Part shown: positions 41,772 through 51,360 of the stretch, in pieces
Position numbering within the stretch: the stretch's first letter is position 1
Layout of the letters: each line of letters begins with the position of its first letter
Source: JADLAT01 sp964348795
GTDB lineage: Bacteria > Pseudomonadota > Alphaproteobacteria > Micavibrionales > Micavibrionaceae
DNA: 64,000 nt
Direction of reading: 5' to 3'
Assembly: GCA_964348795.1 (NCBI GenBank)
Contig: CAYGDY010000001.1
Span: forward strand, 1 to 64,000
Position numbers and translations under genes: made by a program
The notes under the pieces: generated by a model
What the model saw: the letters and a program-made list of their open reading frames with translations, nothing else
Told to the model about the DNA's origin: nothing
Database searches by the model: none

Positions 41772-44700
41772 ATGAGTCCCTTTATCCATCTCCGTGTCCA
41801 TTCGGCGTATTCGCTTGCTGAGGGGGCGATCAAGATCAAGGATCTTGTGAAGCTGTGCGTCAAGCACGGCATGCCCGCCGTGGCGGTGACGGATTCCAGT
41901 AATATGTTTGGTGCGCTGGAATTTGCAGGCGAAGCCGCAGGGGCCGGCGTTCAGCCCATTATAGGGGCGCAGGTGCTCTATGGCCCGCAACCGCATCAGC
42001 TTGTTTTGCTCGTGCAAAATGAAACGGGTTACCGGAATCTCTGTCGCTTGCTCAGTGATGCTTATATGGTGGAAGAGGCGGGTGGGCGGGCGCTGATCTC
42101 ACCGGAGGCTCTGGCGGCGCATGCCGGCGGGCTGATCTGTCTGACGGGCGGGCCGAGCGGCCCGATGGATTATTATCTTTCACACAAACAACAGGAAAAG
42201 GCCGAAGCCGCGTTGTCGGCTTTGCAGGCCCTTTTCGGGGATCGTTTGTATATAGAGCTTCAACGTCATGGGCTCGCCGGAGAAGCCGAGCGGGAGGCGG
42301 CCCTGCTGGCGCTGGCTTATGCTCGTGATATCCCGCTTGTCGCAACAAATGATTGCTACTTTGTGGACCGCAAGGCGCACGAGGCCCATGATGCCCTGCT
42401 GTGTATTTCCGAAGGGCGCTATGTGACGGAGGAAGACCGCCGGAAGGTGACGCCGGAGCATTATTTCAAATCATCTGCTGAAATGTGCGCGCTCTTTGCT
42501 GATCTTCCCGAGGCGCTGACCAATACTGTTGTGATTGCACAACGCTGTTCTTATTTACTGGAAGCGATTGATCCGATTTTGCCTGCCTATGCGACTCAAG
42601 CAGGCCGCACGGAATTCGAGGAACTTTCGGCGGAGGCGCATGACGGCCTGCAGTGGCGTTTGATCCATTTTGTTGACGCTGGCACGAATCCTGCGCCCTA
42701 TTTTGAACGTCTGGCGTTTGAGCTGGATGTTATCAACTCTATGGGTTTTCCAGGCTATTTTTTGATCGTATCGGATTTTATAAAATGGGCCAAGGAACAA
42801 GGGATTCCTGTCGGGCCTGGACGAGGCTCGGGTGCGGGGTCTGTCGTGGCGTGGGCCCTTAAGATTACAGATCTTGATCCGTTGGCGTTGAATTTGCTGT
42901 TTGAACGCTTTTTGAATCCGGAGCGGGTGTCTATGCCGGACTTTGATATTGATTTTTGTCAGGAACGGCGGGATGAGGTTATCCGGTACGTACAGCAAAA
43001 ATACGGCAAGGATCGGGTGGCACAGATTATCACCTTCGGGAAATTACAGGCTCGTGCTGTGGTGAGGGATGTGGGGCGTGTGCTTCAACTGCCCTATGGG
43101 CAGGTGGACCGGATTGCCAAACTGATTCCGAATAATCCGGCCAATCCCGTGACCTTGCAGGAGGCGCTGGACTTCGATTCGGATCTGCGGGCGGAGTGGC
43201 ATAAGGACGAGGTGCAAAAAAAGCTCATAGATATTGCGCTCCAGCTGGAGGGGCTGTACCGCCATGCTTCGACCCATGCGGCGGGCGTAGTGATTGCCGA
43301 TCGGCCGCTCCACGACCTTGTGCCGCTCTATCGTGATCCGCGCTCGGACATTCCTGCCACGCAGTTCAATATGAAATATGTGGAAAAGGCAGGGTTGGTC
43401 AAATTCGACTTTCTGGGCCTGAAAACCATGACAGTCATTCAAAAGGCTGTCGATCTGGTCAATGCACATCACGAAAAACCCATAGATATCCTCCATATTC
43501 CGCTTGATGATCCCAAGGCGTACGCGCTCATGGCCTCGGGGAATACGGTGGGGGTGTTCCAGCTCGAAAGTGCTGGTATGCGGGATGTTCTGCGAAAGGT
43601 TAAGCCAAACCGTTTTGATGATATTATCGCGCTGGTTTCCCTGTACCGGCCCGGCCCGATGGATAATATTCCCCGCTATGTGGCGGTCAAGGAAGGACGG
43701 GAGCAGGCGGATTATATGCATCCGGTCCTTCAGCCGCTTTTGGAAGACACGTACGGCATTATGATCTATCAGGAACAGGTCATGCAGGCCGCGCAGGTTC
43801 TTGCGGGTTATACGCTGGGGGGCGCGGATTTGCTCCGTCGTGCCATGGGAAAAAAAATCAAGGAAGAAATGGATGCCCAGCGCCAGATGTTTGTGGACGG
43901 GGCCAGGGCCCAAAATAATGTGCCTGCGGCACAAGCCTCTGAAATTTTTGATACGATTGAGAAGTTTGCAGGGTATGGATTTAACAAGTCCCATGCGGCG
44001 GCCTATGCGCTGATCGCATATTGGACGGCGTGGTTGAAAGCAAATTATCCGTTGGAATTCATGGCGGCTTCCATGACGCTGGATCTTGGCAATACCGACA
44101 AGCTCAGTGTTTTCAAGCAGGATCTGGACCGGATGGGTGTTGCGCTTTTGATTCCTGATGTGAATCGCTCTTTTGCGGATTTCGCTGTGGAGGGGCCGGC
44201 TATTCGTTATGCGCTGGCGGCGTTGAAGGGGGTGGGTGGAGGTGCAATGGAGGATCTGATCCGCGAACGCACCGAAAACGGACCGTTCAAATCTCTTGAA
44301 GAATTTTCTGGAAGAATTAATCCCAAAGGTTTGAATAAAAGACAATTTGAGCAACTGGCTAGTGCGGGGGCCTTTGACACGCTGAACCCTAATCGCGCCC
44401 AAATGGCCGCGTCATCCGAGATCATTTTGCGTCATGCCCATGCTTTGGCGGAAGAAAAGCAATCGGGGCAGGGGGGGTTGTTTGGCACGGTGGATGATAT
44501 GGGCGGCGGCGGGCTTGGCTTGCCAGCCTTGCCGGAAACGCCTTATTGGGACTCTCTGGAGCAACTGGCACGGGAGTTCTCTGCCGTGGGGTTTTATCTG
44601 TCTTCGCATCCGCTCCAGAGCCGCCAAAAACAATTTGAAAATTTGCGGATCTCCAATGTGGCGAGTGTGGAGGCCGAACTCCAGAACAAACCCATGGCGC

Positions 44701-45179
44701 GCTTCCAGATGGCGGGCGTGCTGATGAAAAAACAGGAAAAAATGTCCCAGAAGGGCAGTAAATATGCGTTTCTCCAGCTTTCCGACCCGACTGGAATCTT
44801 TGAAGTGACCCTGTTTTCGGAGATGCTTCATGCGGCACGGCCTTTTCTGGAAGCGGGACAGGCGTTACTCGTGGGGGTGGAGGCGGAGCAAAAAGAGGAT
44901 CAGATACGGTTCACTTGCACCAGAATTGAACCTCTGGAGTCTGCTCTGGAAGGGAAAATCAGGGCAATTGATATCACCGTGACGCAATCTGGGCCGGTTC
45001 GTGCACTCAAAGCCATGCTGGAGGACGATAGCTATAACGGCGCGCAGATTAACCTGTATGTGCGGCTCACCGAGGATAAAATGGTCCATTTGCGCCTGCC
45101 CGGGCGATGGGTGCTTGGCGCACAGGCCCGTAACCAGCTCCGCACCGATCCTGCTGTACTTGCAGTTTCCGAAGCGTAA
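41772..45179 (+). CDS. dnaE: DNA polymerase III subunit alpha
   Basis: A 1135-residue replicative polymerase. The N-terminal PHP domain begins HLRVHSAYSLAEGA; catalytic aspartates are in MPDFDIDF; GPGRGSGAGSVVAWAL and HAAGVVI are typical of the C-family palm and thumb. The HhH region (GFNKSHAAAYALIAY) and a C-terminal OB domain (FQMAGVLMKKQEKMS) follow. Length is usual for alphaproteobacterial DnaE. The ATG is weakly preceded by a ribosome site. rpsB follows with its own promoter. Confidence 0.97.
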   Translation: MSPFIHLRVHSAYSLAEGAIKIKDLVKLCVKHGMPAVAVTDSSNMFGALEFAGEAAGAGVQPIIGAQVLYGPQPHQLVLLVQNETGYRNLCRLLSDAYMVEEAGGRALISPEALAAHAGGLICLTGGPSGPMDYYLSHKQQEKAEAALSALQALFGDRLYIELQRHGLAGEAEREAALLALAYARDIPLVATNDCYFVDRKAHEAHDALLCISEGRYVTEEDRRKVTPEHYFKSSAEMCALFADLPEALTNTVVIAQRCSYLLEAIDPILPAYATQAGRTEFEELSAEAHDGLQWRLIHFVDAGTNPAPYFERLAFELDVINSMGFPGYFLIVSDFIKWAKEQGIPVGPGRGSGAGSVVAWALKITDLDPLALNLLFERFLNPERVSMPDFDIDFCQERRDEVIRYVQQKYGKDRVAQIITFGKLQARAVVRDVGRVLQLPYGQVDRIAKLIPNNPANPVTLQEALDFDSDLRAEWHKDEVQKKLIDIALQLEGLYRHASTHAAGVVIADRPLHDLVPLYRDPRSDIPATQFNMKYVEKAGLVKFDFLGLKTMTVIQKAVDLVNAHHEKPIDILHIPLDDPKAYALMASGNTVGVFQLESAGMRDVLRKVKPNRFDDIIALVSLYRPGPMDNIPRYVAVKEGREQADYMHPVLQPLLEDTYGIMIYQEQVMQAAQVLAGYTLGGADLLRRAMGKKIKEEMDAQRQMFVDGARAQNNVPAAQASEIFDTIEKFAGYGFNKSHAAAYALIAYWTAWLKANYPLEFMAASMTLDLGNTDKLSVFKQDLDRMGVALLIPDVNRSFADFAVEGPAIRYALAALKGVGGGAMEDLIRERTENGPFKSLEEFSGRINPKGLNKRQFEQLASAGAFDTLNPNRAQMAASSEIILRHAHALAEEKQSGQGGLFGTVDDMGGGGLGLPALPETPYWDSLEQLAREFSAVGFYLSSHPLQSRQKQFENLRISNVASVEAELQNKPMARFQMAGVLMKKQEKMSQKGSKYAFLQLSDPTGIFEVTLFSEMLHAARPFLEAGQALLVGVEAEQKEDQIRFTCTRIEPLESALEGKIRAIDITVTQSGPVRALKAMLEDDSYNGAQINLYVRLTEDKMVHLRLPGRWVLGAQARNQLRTDPAVLAVSEA

Positions 45180-45193
45180 AAAGATTTTTTTTC

Positions 45194-45222
45194 TTGCAAT
45201 GTGGGCGGTTTCCCTGTAGAAA
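45194..45222 (+). promoter_or_regulatory. Promoter of rpsB
   Basis: TTGCAA, a 17-base spacer and TAGAAA, 125 bases before the ATG. This leaves a leader of about 115 bases in which S2 autoregulation could act. Confidence 0.55.
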
Positions 45223-45346
45223 GCGCGCAATACACTTCACATGCAGGTTCCTTCACCGGTGTTTGCCTTGTAAAAAGAGGAAAACTAAGGCCTGCAGAGG
45301 AACAACCGGATTAATATTGTTATACACAAGAAAAGGACATAAAACT

Positions 45347-46180
45347 ATGGCACTCCCAGAATTCTCCATGCGTCAATTGCTCGAAGCGGGCGTTCACTTT
45401 GGTCACCACACACGCCGCTGGAACCCGAAAATGCGCCAGTATATTTTCGGCGTGCGGAACAATATCCATATTCTTGATCTGCAACAGACGACCCCGATGC
45501 TGAACACGGCGCTCAAGGCCATGCGCGACATCGTAGCCAATGGTGGGCGGGTTTTGTTTGTGGGCACGAAGCATCAGGCGGCTGACAAGATTGCCGAGAC
45601 TGCCAGACGATGTGGCCAGTACTATGTGAACCATCGCTGGCTTGGTGGGATGATGACAAACTGGAAGACGATTTCCCATTCCATCAACCGCTTGCGGGAG
45701 CTGGACAGCATTTTGAACGATCCGGCGGCCAGTGCCCTCCGTACCAAGAAGGAAATCCTGATGCTGACACGGGAGCGCGAAAAGCTGGAGCTTTCCATCG
45801 GCGGGATCAAGGATATGGGCGGCCAGCCAGACGCGCTGTTCATTATCGATACCACGAAGGAAGATATTGCTGTGCAGGAAGCCAACAAGCTCGGTATTCC
45901 TGTCTTTGCGATCGTGGATTCCAACGCCAGTCCGGATGGTGTGGATTATATCATTCCTGGCAATGATGATGCGTTGCGGGCGATTGATCTGCTTTGCAAT
46001 CTTTTTGCGGAGGCCGTCATTGATGGTCTGCAGGCCGAAGTGCTGGCCCATGGCAAGGATTCCGGCTCTGCAGTGAATGTGAAGGTGGATCTGTCCCAGG
46101 CCGATATGCCTTTGGAGGCGCTTGAATCTGTGGAATCCGAGTCGGAAGCCGAAGCCTTGAAGAAGCAGGCCACGGCGTAA
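45347..46180 (+). CDS. rpsB: 30S ribosomal protein S2
   Basis: A 277-residue S2. RQLLEAGVHFGHHTRRWNPKM, the HILDLQQT region, NHRWLGGMMTNWKT and AIVDSNASPDGVDYIIPGND are hallmarks. The C-terminal tail of about 35 residues is acidic and alphaproteobacterial in style. AAAAGGA precedes the ATG; the earlier open frame to 45194 overlaps the promoter and is not used. A repeat separates it from tsf. Confidence 0.98.
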   Translation: MALPEFSMRQLLEAGVHFGHHTRRWNPKMRQYIFGVRNNIHILDLQQTTPMLNTALKAMRDIVANGGRVLFVGTKHQAADKIAETARRCGQYYVNHRWLGGMMTNWKTISHSINRLRELDSILNDPAASALRTKKEILMLTREREKLELSIGGIKDMGGQPDALFIIDTTKEDIAVQEANKLGIPVFAIVDSNASPDGVDYIIPGNDDALRAIDLLCNLFAEAVIDGLQAEVLAHGKDSGSAVNVKVDLSQADMPLEALESVESESEAEALKKQATA

Positions 46181-46192
46181 CCGCCTCCCTCT

Positions 46193-46265
46193 CCCGTTAT
46201 CCCAGCGAAAGCAAGGATTCGGGACGCCACGGAAATTAACGGATTCCTGTTCGCGCAGGAATGGT
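46193..46265. repeat. Degenerate palindromic repeat between rpsB and tsf
   Basis: CCGTTATCCCAGCGAAAGC at the left, GGATTCCTGTTCGCGCAGGAATGG at the right. It is related to the 22291 and 34067 elements but decayed. Confidence 0.7.
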
Positions 46266-46294
46266 ATGATATTAAAAAGGAAAAGGATCGCAAC

Positions 46295-47215
46295 ATGGCT
46301 GAAATTACAGCATCTCTCGTCAAGGAACTTCGTGAAAAAACCGGTGCAGGCATGATGGATGCCAAAAACGCTCTTGTAGAAAACAAGGGTGATATCGAGT
46401 CTGCGGTGGATTGGCTCCGTAAAAAAGGACTGGCCAAGGCGGCCAAGAAATCGGGCCGGACGGCGGCAGAAGGTTTGATCGTTCTGGCGACAAGGGGCTT
46501 GAAAGGCGCGGTGGTAGAGGTGAATTCCGAGACGGACTTTGTGGCACGCAACGAGGAATTCCAGAGTTTTGCGGCGCAGGTCGCCACCAAGGCGCTGGAC
46601 ATAAAAAATGCGGAAGAACTGGGCGCGCAAGCGTTCGGAAATGGCAAGACGGTTGCGGAAACACTGACGGACCTGATTGCCAAGATCGGCGAAAACATGA
46701 CATTGCGCCGTTCGTCCGCCCTTTCGGTTTCGCAAGGGGCTGTGGTGGGATATATCCATGGTGCGCTGGCGGAAGGGGCTGGCAAAATCGGGGTTCTGGT
46801 CGCGCTGGAATCTTCTGCACCGGAAAGTGCTTTGCAGGCGATCGGGAAACAGATTGCGATGCATGTGGCCGCCGCCAACCCGCAGTTTCTGGATGTCTCC
46901 AGCGTGGATGCTTCGGCGTTGGAACGCGAGAAAGATGTTTTGCGCGAGCAAGCCAAGGCCACAGGCAAGCCGGCTGATATTATAGAGAAAATGCTGGAGG
47001 GGCGTATCCGCAAATATTACGAGGAAGTCTGTTTGCTCGAGCAAATTTTCGTGATGGATAACGAAACAAAAATTTCCGCCTTCCTTGAAAAATCCGGCAA
47101 AGAGGCTGGTGCGCCGATCAAGCTGACCGGTTTTGTGCGTTTTCAGCTCGGTGACGGGATCGAGAAGGAGGAGCAGGACTTCGCCGCAGAGGTGGCCAAG
47201 GTTGTGAATGGTTAA
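46295..47215 (+). CDS. tsf: Elongation factor Ts
   Basis: A 306-residue guanine-nucleotide exchange factor for EF-Tu. N-terminal VKELREKTGAGMMDAKNAL is the UBA-like signature, then VEVNSETDFVARNEEF, and the dimerisation region follows. AAAGGA precedes the ATG. A terminator follows the stop. Confidence 0.98.
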   Translation: MAEITASLVKELREKTGAGMMDAKNALVENKGDIESAVDWLRKKGLAKAAKKSGRTAAEGLIVLATRGLKGAVVEVNSETDFVARNEEFQSFAAQVATKALDIKNAEELGAQAFGNGKTVAETLTDLIAKIGENMTLRRSSALSVSQGAVVGYIHGALAEGAGKIGVLVALESSAPESALQAIGKQIAMHVAAANPQFLDVSSVDASALEREKDVLREQAKATGKPADIIEKMLEGRIRKYYEEVCLLEQIFVMDNETKISAFLEKSGKEAGAPIKLTGFVRFQLGDGIEKEEQDFAAEVAKVVNG

Positions 47216-47231
47216 AATTCTTTCGATCAGC

Positions 47232-47257
47232 CCCCCGCGAAATGCGGGGGTCTTTTT
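47232..47257 (+). terminator. Rho-independent terminator after tsf
   Basis: Stem CCCCCGC / GCGGGGG with loop GAAAT, followed by TCTTTTTAT. It separates the rpsB-tsf transcript from pyrH, though read-through is common in this operon type. Confidence 0.85.
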
Positions 47258-47292
47258 ATGGGCGTATTGATAATCTGGCGGGAGTGGATAGT

Positions 47293-48051
47293 ATGAATGT
47301 GAAGGCTTTGAAAAAAACGGAAGAGCAGGCGGTGGCGGATATGAAAACGTATAAACGTGTGATGCTGAAAATGTCGGGGGAGGTTTTGATGGGGGAGAAG
47401 GAGTATGGCCTTGACCCCGCAACCGTGAATCGTGTGGCAGAGGATATCAAAGAGGTCGTGACACGGGGCACAGAGGTCTGTGTCGTGGTGGGCGCGGGCA
47501 ATATTTTTCGCGGTGTGTCGGGCGCGGCCACGGGAATGGACCGCACTACGGCGGATTATATGGGAATGCTGGGGATTGTCATCAACGCGCTGGCCCTGCA
47601 AAATGCATTGGAGCATATGGGAGTGCAGACGCGCGTGATGTCGGCCATTCGGATGGATTCAATCTGCGAGCCCTATATCCGGCGGCGGGCAATGCGCCAC
47701 ATGGAGAAAGGACGGGTGGTGATTTTTGCGGCGGGCACGGGGAACCCCTATTTCACCACCGATACGGCCGGCGCGCTCAGGGCTTCGGAAATGGATTGTG
47801 ACGCGATTTTCAAGGGCACAAAGGTGGACGGGGTGTATTCGGCTGATCCCAACAAGGACCCTAGCGCCCAACATTATCCCCATATCAGCTATATGGAGGT
47901 CCTGACCCGCGATTTGAAAGTCATGGATGCGACAGCCATTGCCTTGGCGCGGGAAAACAATATCCCGATTATCGTTTTCTCCGTGAAAGAGAAGGGGAAT
48001 TTTGCTAAGGTTGTGGCCTCCGAGGGTAAATTCACGATTGTGACGAATTAA
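47293..48051 (+). CDS. pyrH: UMP kinase
   Basis: A 252-residue amino-acid-kinase-fold enzyme that phosphorylates UMP. YKRVMLKMSGEVLMG holds the phosphate site; VVVGAGNIFRG, MDRTTADYMGMLG and FTTDTAGALRASEM follow. A shorter start at 47341 (MKTYKRV, about 236 residues) matches the common family start and may be the true one; the ATG at 47293 has GGGAGTGGA upstream. frr follows after 20 bases. Confidence 0.97.
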   Translation: MNVKALKKTEEQAVADMKTYKRVMLKMSGEVLMGEKEYGLDPATVNRVAEDIKEVVTRGTEVCVVVGAGNIFRGVSGAATGMDRTTADYMGMLGIVINALALQNALEHMGVQTRVMSAIRMDSICEPYIRRRAMRHMEKGRVVIFAAGTGNPYFTTDTAGALRASEMDCDAIFKGTKVDGVYSADPNKDPSAQHYPHISYMEVLTRDLKVMDATAIALARENNIPIIVFSVKEKGNFAKVVASEGKFTIVTN

Positions 48052-48071
48052 GAAGCTGAAGGGTAAAAATA

Positions 48072-48626
48072 ATGTCTTATGATAAAAACGATGTGAAGCG
48101 CCGGATGGATGGGGCGGTGGATGTGCTGACCAAGGAATTTGGCGGTTTGCGGACGGGCAGGGCTTCGGCCAGTTTGCTGGACCCTGTGATGGTCGAGGCC
48201 TATGGCAGTAAAATGCCGCTCAATCAGGTGGGCACTGTGACCGTGCCGGAACCGCGGATGCTGGCGGTACAGGTCTGGGATACGGGCCTTGTGAAGGCTA
48301 CGGAAAAAGCCATTCGGGAGGCGGGATTAGGGCTCAATCCCATGCCGGAAGGGAGTACAATCCGCGTGCCTGTGCCCGATCTCAATCAGGAACGCCGGAC
48401 GGAGCTCCAGAAAGTGGCGGGAAAATACGCCGAAGCCGCACGGGTGTCTGTGCGCAATGTCCGCCGTGATTCCATGGATGCCCTGAAGAAAGCGCAAAAA
48501 GATTCCAATATTACGGAAGATGATTTGAAGCGCTTGTCCGAGGAGGTCCAGAAGCTCACGGATGAGACAATCAAAAAGATCGATACGATGCTGGCCGATA
48601 AAGAAAAAGATATTATGCGGGTTTAG
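48072..48626 (+). CDS. frr: Ribosome recycling factor
   Basis: A 184-residue L-shaped factor that splits post-termination ribosomes with EF-G. GGLRTGRASASLLDPV and the C-terminal helical SMDALKKAQKDSNITEDD are typical. Length is standard (185 in E. coli). Followed by a repeat-bearing gap, then uppS. Confidence 0.97.
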   Translation: MSYDKNDVKRRMDGAVDVLTKEFGGLRTGRASASLLDPVMVEAYGSKMPLNQVGTVTVPEPRMLAVQVWDTGLVKATEKAIREAGLGLNPMPEGSTIRVPVPDLNQERRTELQKVAGKYAEAARVSVRNVRRDSMDALKKAQKDSNITEDDLKRLSEEVQKLTDETIKKIDTMLADKEKDIMRV

Positions 48627-48644
48627 TTTTTTGCTACATTGGAC

Positions 48645-48722
48645 AAAATTTTACCCTCTTCTTTGAGGCATGCGCCTCTTTCCCTCTTCTTTCAGGGAGA
48701 GGAATCAAGGGAGAGGGGATTG
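48645..48722. repeat. CCCTCTTCTTT-type degenerate repeat between frr and uppS
   Basis: Contains CCCTCTTCTTTGAGGC and CCCTCTTCTTTCAGGGAGAGG blocks with AGGGAGAGGGG at the right. It resembles the hairpin at 1-45. It covers the apparent early start of uppS and argues for the GTG at 48741. Confidence 0.6.
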
Positions 48723-48740
48723 TTGAGAGGTGTATTTCAA

Positions 48741-49484
48741 GTGACGTTCTTCAGCCAGCAGGCGCTCCAATCTTCCCACACTCCAGCCCATGTTGCCATC
48801 ATTATGGACGGCAACGGGCGCTGGGCGCAGGGGCGTGGTTTGCCGCGTACGGCGGGTCATAAACAGGGCGCAGAGGCTGTCCGGCGTGTGGTGAAGGCGG
48901 CGGGGGAGCTGGGTGTTTCTTATGTCACCTTGTTTGGCTTTTCCTCCGAAAACTGGAGCAGGCCGGAGAGTGAAATCAAGGACTTGATGAATCTCCTGCG
49001 CTATTATCTCAGGAGCGAGACGGCAGAACTCCACAAAAACAATGTGCGTTTGCGCGTGATCGGGGATCGTACGGCCTTTGAGGCCGATATTGTAAAGATG
49101 ATTGAAAACGCCGAAACGCTGACGGAAGAGAACACCGCAATGACGGTTGTGATGGCACTCAATTACGGGGGGCGCAATGATATTCTCCATGCCGTTCAGC
49201 GGATTCACCATGCGCATCTCGGGCAGAAGCTGGATTTTAGCACAATCGAGGCGCAGTTTCCGGGCTTTTTGATGACGGCGGGTTTGCCGGACCCCGATCT
49301 GCTGATCCGTACAAGCGGGGAGCAAAGGATCAGCAATTTTCTGCTCTGGCAATGTGCCTATACGGAATTTGTGTTTACCGACACGCTGTGGCCGGATTTC
49401 TCCAAGGAAGATCTGGAAAAAGCGCTGGTGGAGTTTTCAAAACGTGACCGCCGCTTCGGGGCTGTCCAAGAGTCGAGGCGATAG
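48741..49484 (+). CDS. uppS: Isoprenyl transferase (undecaprenyl diphosphate synthase)
   Basis: A 247-residue cis-prenyltransferase that makes undecaprenyl diphosphate for cell-wall synthesis. IMDGNGRWAQGRGLPR holds the catalytic Asp and the pyrophosphate site; FGFSSENWSRP, ALNYGGRNDIL and DLLIRTSGEQRISNF are all present. The GTG start at 48741 with GAGAGG upstream gives the usual length; the frame open to 48639 lies in a repeat. cdsA follows after eight bases. Confidence 0.95.
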   Translation: MTFFSQQALQSSHTPAHVAIIMDGNGRWAQGRGLPRTAGHKQGAEAVRRVVKAAGELGVSYVTLFGFSSENWSRPESEIKDLMNLLRYYLRSETAELHKNNVRLRVIGDRTAFEADIVKMIENAETLTEENTAMTVVMALNYGGRNDILHAVQRIHHAHLGQKLDFSTIEAQFPGFLMTAGLPDPDLLIRTSGEQRISNFLLWQCAYTEFVFTDTLWPDFSKEDLEKALVEFSKRDRRFGAVQESRR

Positions 49485-49492
49485 AGCGACAG

Positions 49493-50176
49493 GTGGGTGG
49501 GGTCAATTTCAAAAGTTTGAAGACGCGGCTTCTCTCTGCTGTGGTGCTCATTCCCGTTGTGCTCTGGATCATCTGGACAGGGCAAAAAACGTTTACGGCA
49601 CTTTTGATCGTGGCGGCTTGCATGACGCTGTATGAGTGGTGGGAGATGGCGCGGAAAATGCCAAAACCACGCCTGATGATGGCACTGGGGGTAGCTTACA
49701 TACTGGCGAGTTATCTGAGTTATTATCTCTTGCGGGAATGGTTTGGGTTTGGACCTACTATGCTCTGCATGATATCGGTCTGGGCGAGCGATAGCGGGGC
49801 CTATTTCGCGGGTAAATTTATAGGGGGTCCCAAGATGGCCCCAAATATCAGCCCGAATAAAACATGGGCAGGGTTTGCAGGGGCGGTGTTAGGGCCTGTT
49901 TTAATAAACATTGTTCTATCATCTGGGTTTGCCTTTCTATCTTTTCAAGAATTGGGGAACTCGGTTTTTTTCATGATTCCCTTTGGCGTAATTTTGGGTT
50001 CATTGATCGGTTGTTTCGGACAAGGCGGTGATTTATTGATCTCGCTTATAAAACGCAAATCGGGTGTAAAAGACACGGGACGGCTTATTCCAGGCCATGG
50101 AGGGATTTTGGACCGGATTGATTCCCTGATGCCTAATGCCATACTGTTTTTTCTATTATTCTATTTTCTGAGATGA
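49493..50176 (+). CDS. cdsA: Phosphatidate cytidylyltransferase
   Basis: A 227-residue polytopic membrane enzyme that makes CDP-diacylglycerol. The signature SLIKRKSGVKDTGRLIPGHG and GGILDRIDS is complete, and SPNKTWAGFAGA precedes it. The start is GTG, with a GAGCGACAGG upstream. Its stop overlaps dxr by four bases. Confidence 0.95.
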   Translation: MGGVNFKSLKTRLLSAVVLIPVVLWIIWTGQKTFTALLIVAACMTLYEWWEMARKMPKPRLMMALGVAYILASYLSYYLLREWFGFGPTMLCMISVWASDSGAYFAGKFIGGPKMAPNISPNKTWAGFAGAVLGPVLINIVLSSGFAFLSFQELGNSVFFMIPFGVILGSLIGCFGQGGDLLISLIKRKSGVKDTGRLIPGHGGILDRIDSLMPNAILFFLLFYFLR

Positions 50177-51345
50177 AAAAAAAATCCCTTTCCATCCTCG
50201 GTGTGACGGGCTCGATCGGGCAGAGTACGGCGGATGTTGTGCGAGCGCATCCTGATAAGTTTTCCGTGCGAACGGTGACGGCGCAGGAGAATGTCCAAAA
50301 ACTGGCGCAAATGGCTGTGGCGCTGGGAGCCCAAACGGCCATTATAGGAAATCCTGAACGGGAACAGGCGCTCAAAACCCTTCTGGAAGGCACGAAAACC
50401 ACGGTGCGAAGCGGGCGGGCGGCGTTGTGCGAGGCTGTGGAGCCGGATACGGATCTCACCGTTGCAGGGATGAGCGGTATGGCGGGATTGGCCCCGCTTT
50501 TGTCCGCCATGGCATATTCCAAAGCGGTTGCGATAGCCAACAAAGAACCTTTGGTCGCGGCGGGCGCGCTGGTGATGGCGCAGGCTCAAAAATACAATTG
50601 TCACATTCTGCCGATCGACAGCGAGCATAACGCCGTATTTCAGGTCTTTGATTTTGATCGCCCCGAAACCATAGCGCGGATTATCCTGACGGCCTCGGGC
50701 GGGCCGTTCCGGACGTGGACAACAGGGCAGATGGCCAAGGCTACACCGGAGCAGGCTTTGAATCACCCCACATGGGAGATGGGCCAAAAAATCTCGATCG
50801 ACAGTGCGACCATGATGAACAAGGCGCTGGAGATTATTGAGGCGCATGTGCTGTTTGCCATGCCGCCTGAAAAAATTGAGGTGCTGGTGCATCCGCAATC
50901 TGTTGTGCATTCGATGGTCGAGTATGTGGACGGGTCTTTTCTGGCGCAGATGGGGGCGAGCGATATGCGTACGCCGATTGCCCATGCGCTGGGGTGGCCG
51001 GATCGTATTGCGACATCCGGACAGAGGCTGGATCTTAAGACTTTGCAAAACCTGACGTTTGAGGCGCCGGATTGTAAAAAATTTCCGGCTTTGACACGGG
51101 CGTACGATTGTATTAAGGCCGGACATATGGCTTGTCTGGTACTGAATGCGGCGAACGAGGTCGCCGTCGAGGCTTTTTTAAAGAATACACTCGATTTTCT
51201 CGGGATAATGCGCATAATAGATTCGGCGCTTGCGGTGTGCCCTGAGGGTGCGCTTGAAAGCTTGGAGGCTGTCGAGCATATGGATCGTATCGTCCGTCAG
51301 GCTGTGCGGGCCCGTCTTGGTTGTGGTGTGATGGTAACAGAATGA
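50173..51345 (+). CDS. dxr: 1-deoxy-D-xylulose 5-phosphate reductoisomerase
   Basis: A 390-residue NADPH enzyme of the MEP isoprenoid pathway. GVTGSIGQST binds NADPH, NKEPLVAAG and LPIDSEHNAVFQ are the metal and substrate regions, and TASGGPFR and HPQSVVHSMVEY follow. It is translationally coupled to cdsA, and rseP follows after 15 bases. Confidence 0.96.
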   Translation: MKKKSLSILGVTGSIGQSTADVVRAHPDKFSVRTVTAQENVQKLAQMAVALGAQTAIIGNPEREQALKTLLEGTKTTVRSGRAALCEAVEPDTDLTVAGMSGMAGLAPLLSAMAYSKAVAIANKEPLVAAGALVMAQAQKYNCHILPIDSEHNAVFQVFDFDRPETIARIILTASGGPFRTWTTGQMAKATPEQALNHPTWEMGQKISIDSATMMNKALEIIEAHVLFAMPPEKIEVLVHPQSVVHSMVEYVDGSFLAQMGASDMRTPIAHALGWPDRIATSGQRLDLKTLQNLTFEAPDCKKFPALTRAYDCIKAGHMACLVLNAANEVAVEAFLKNTLDFLGIMRIIDSALAVCPEGALESLEAVEHMDRIVRQAVRARLGCGVMVTE

Positions 51346-51360
51346 AAGCGGTGTTATTTT

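Noticed and set aside
43044..44402. 452-codon minus-strand frame
   Set aside because: Antisense to dnaE, within the conserved palm and thumb coding region.
45320..47422. 700-codon open frame on the minus strand
   Set aside because: It lies antisense to rpsB and tsf, which are certain genes. Composition is that of a shadow frame (many His, Arg and Phe), with no domain.
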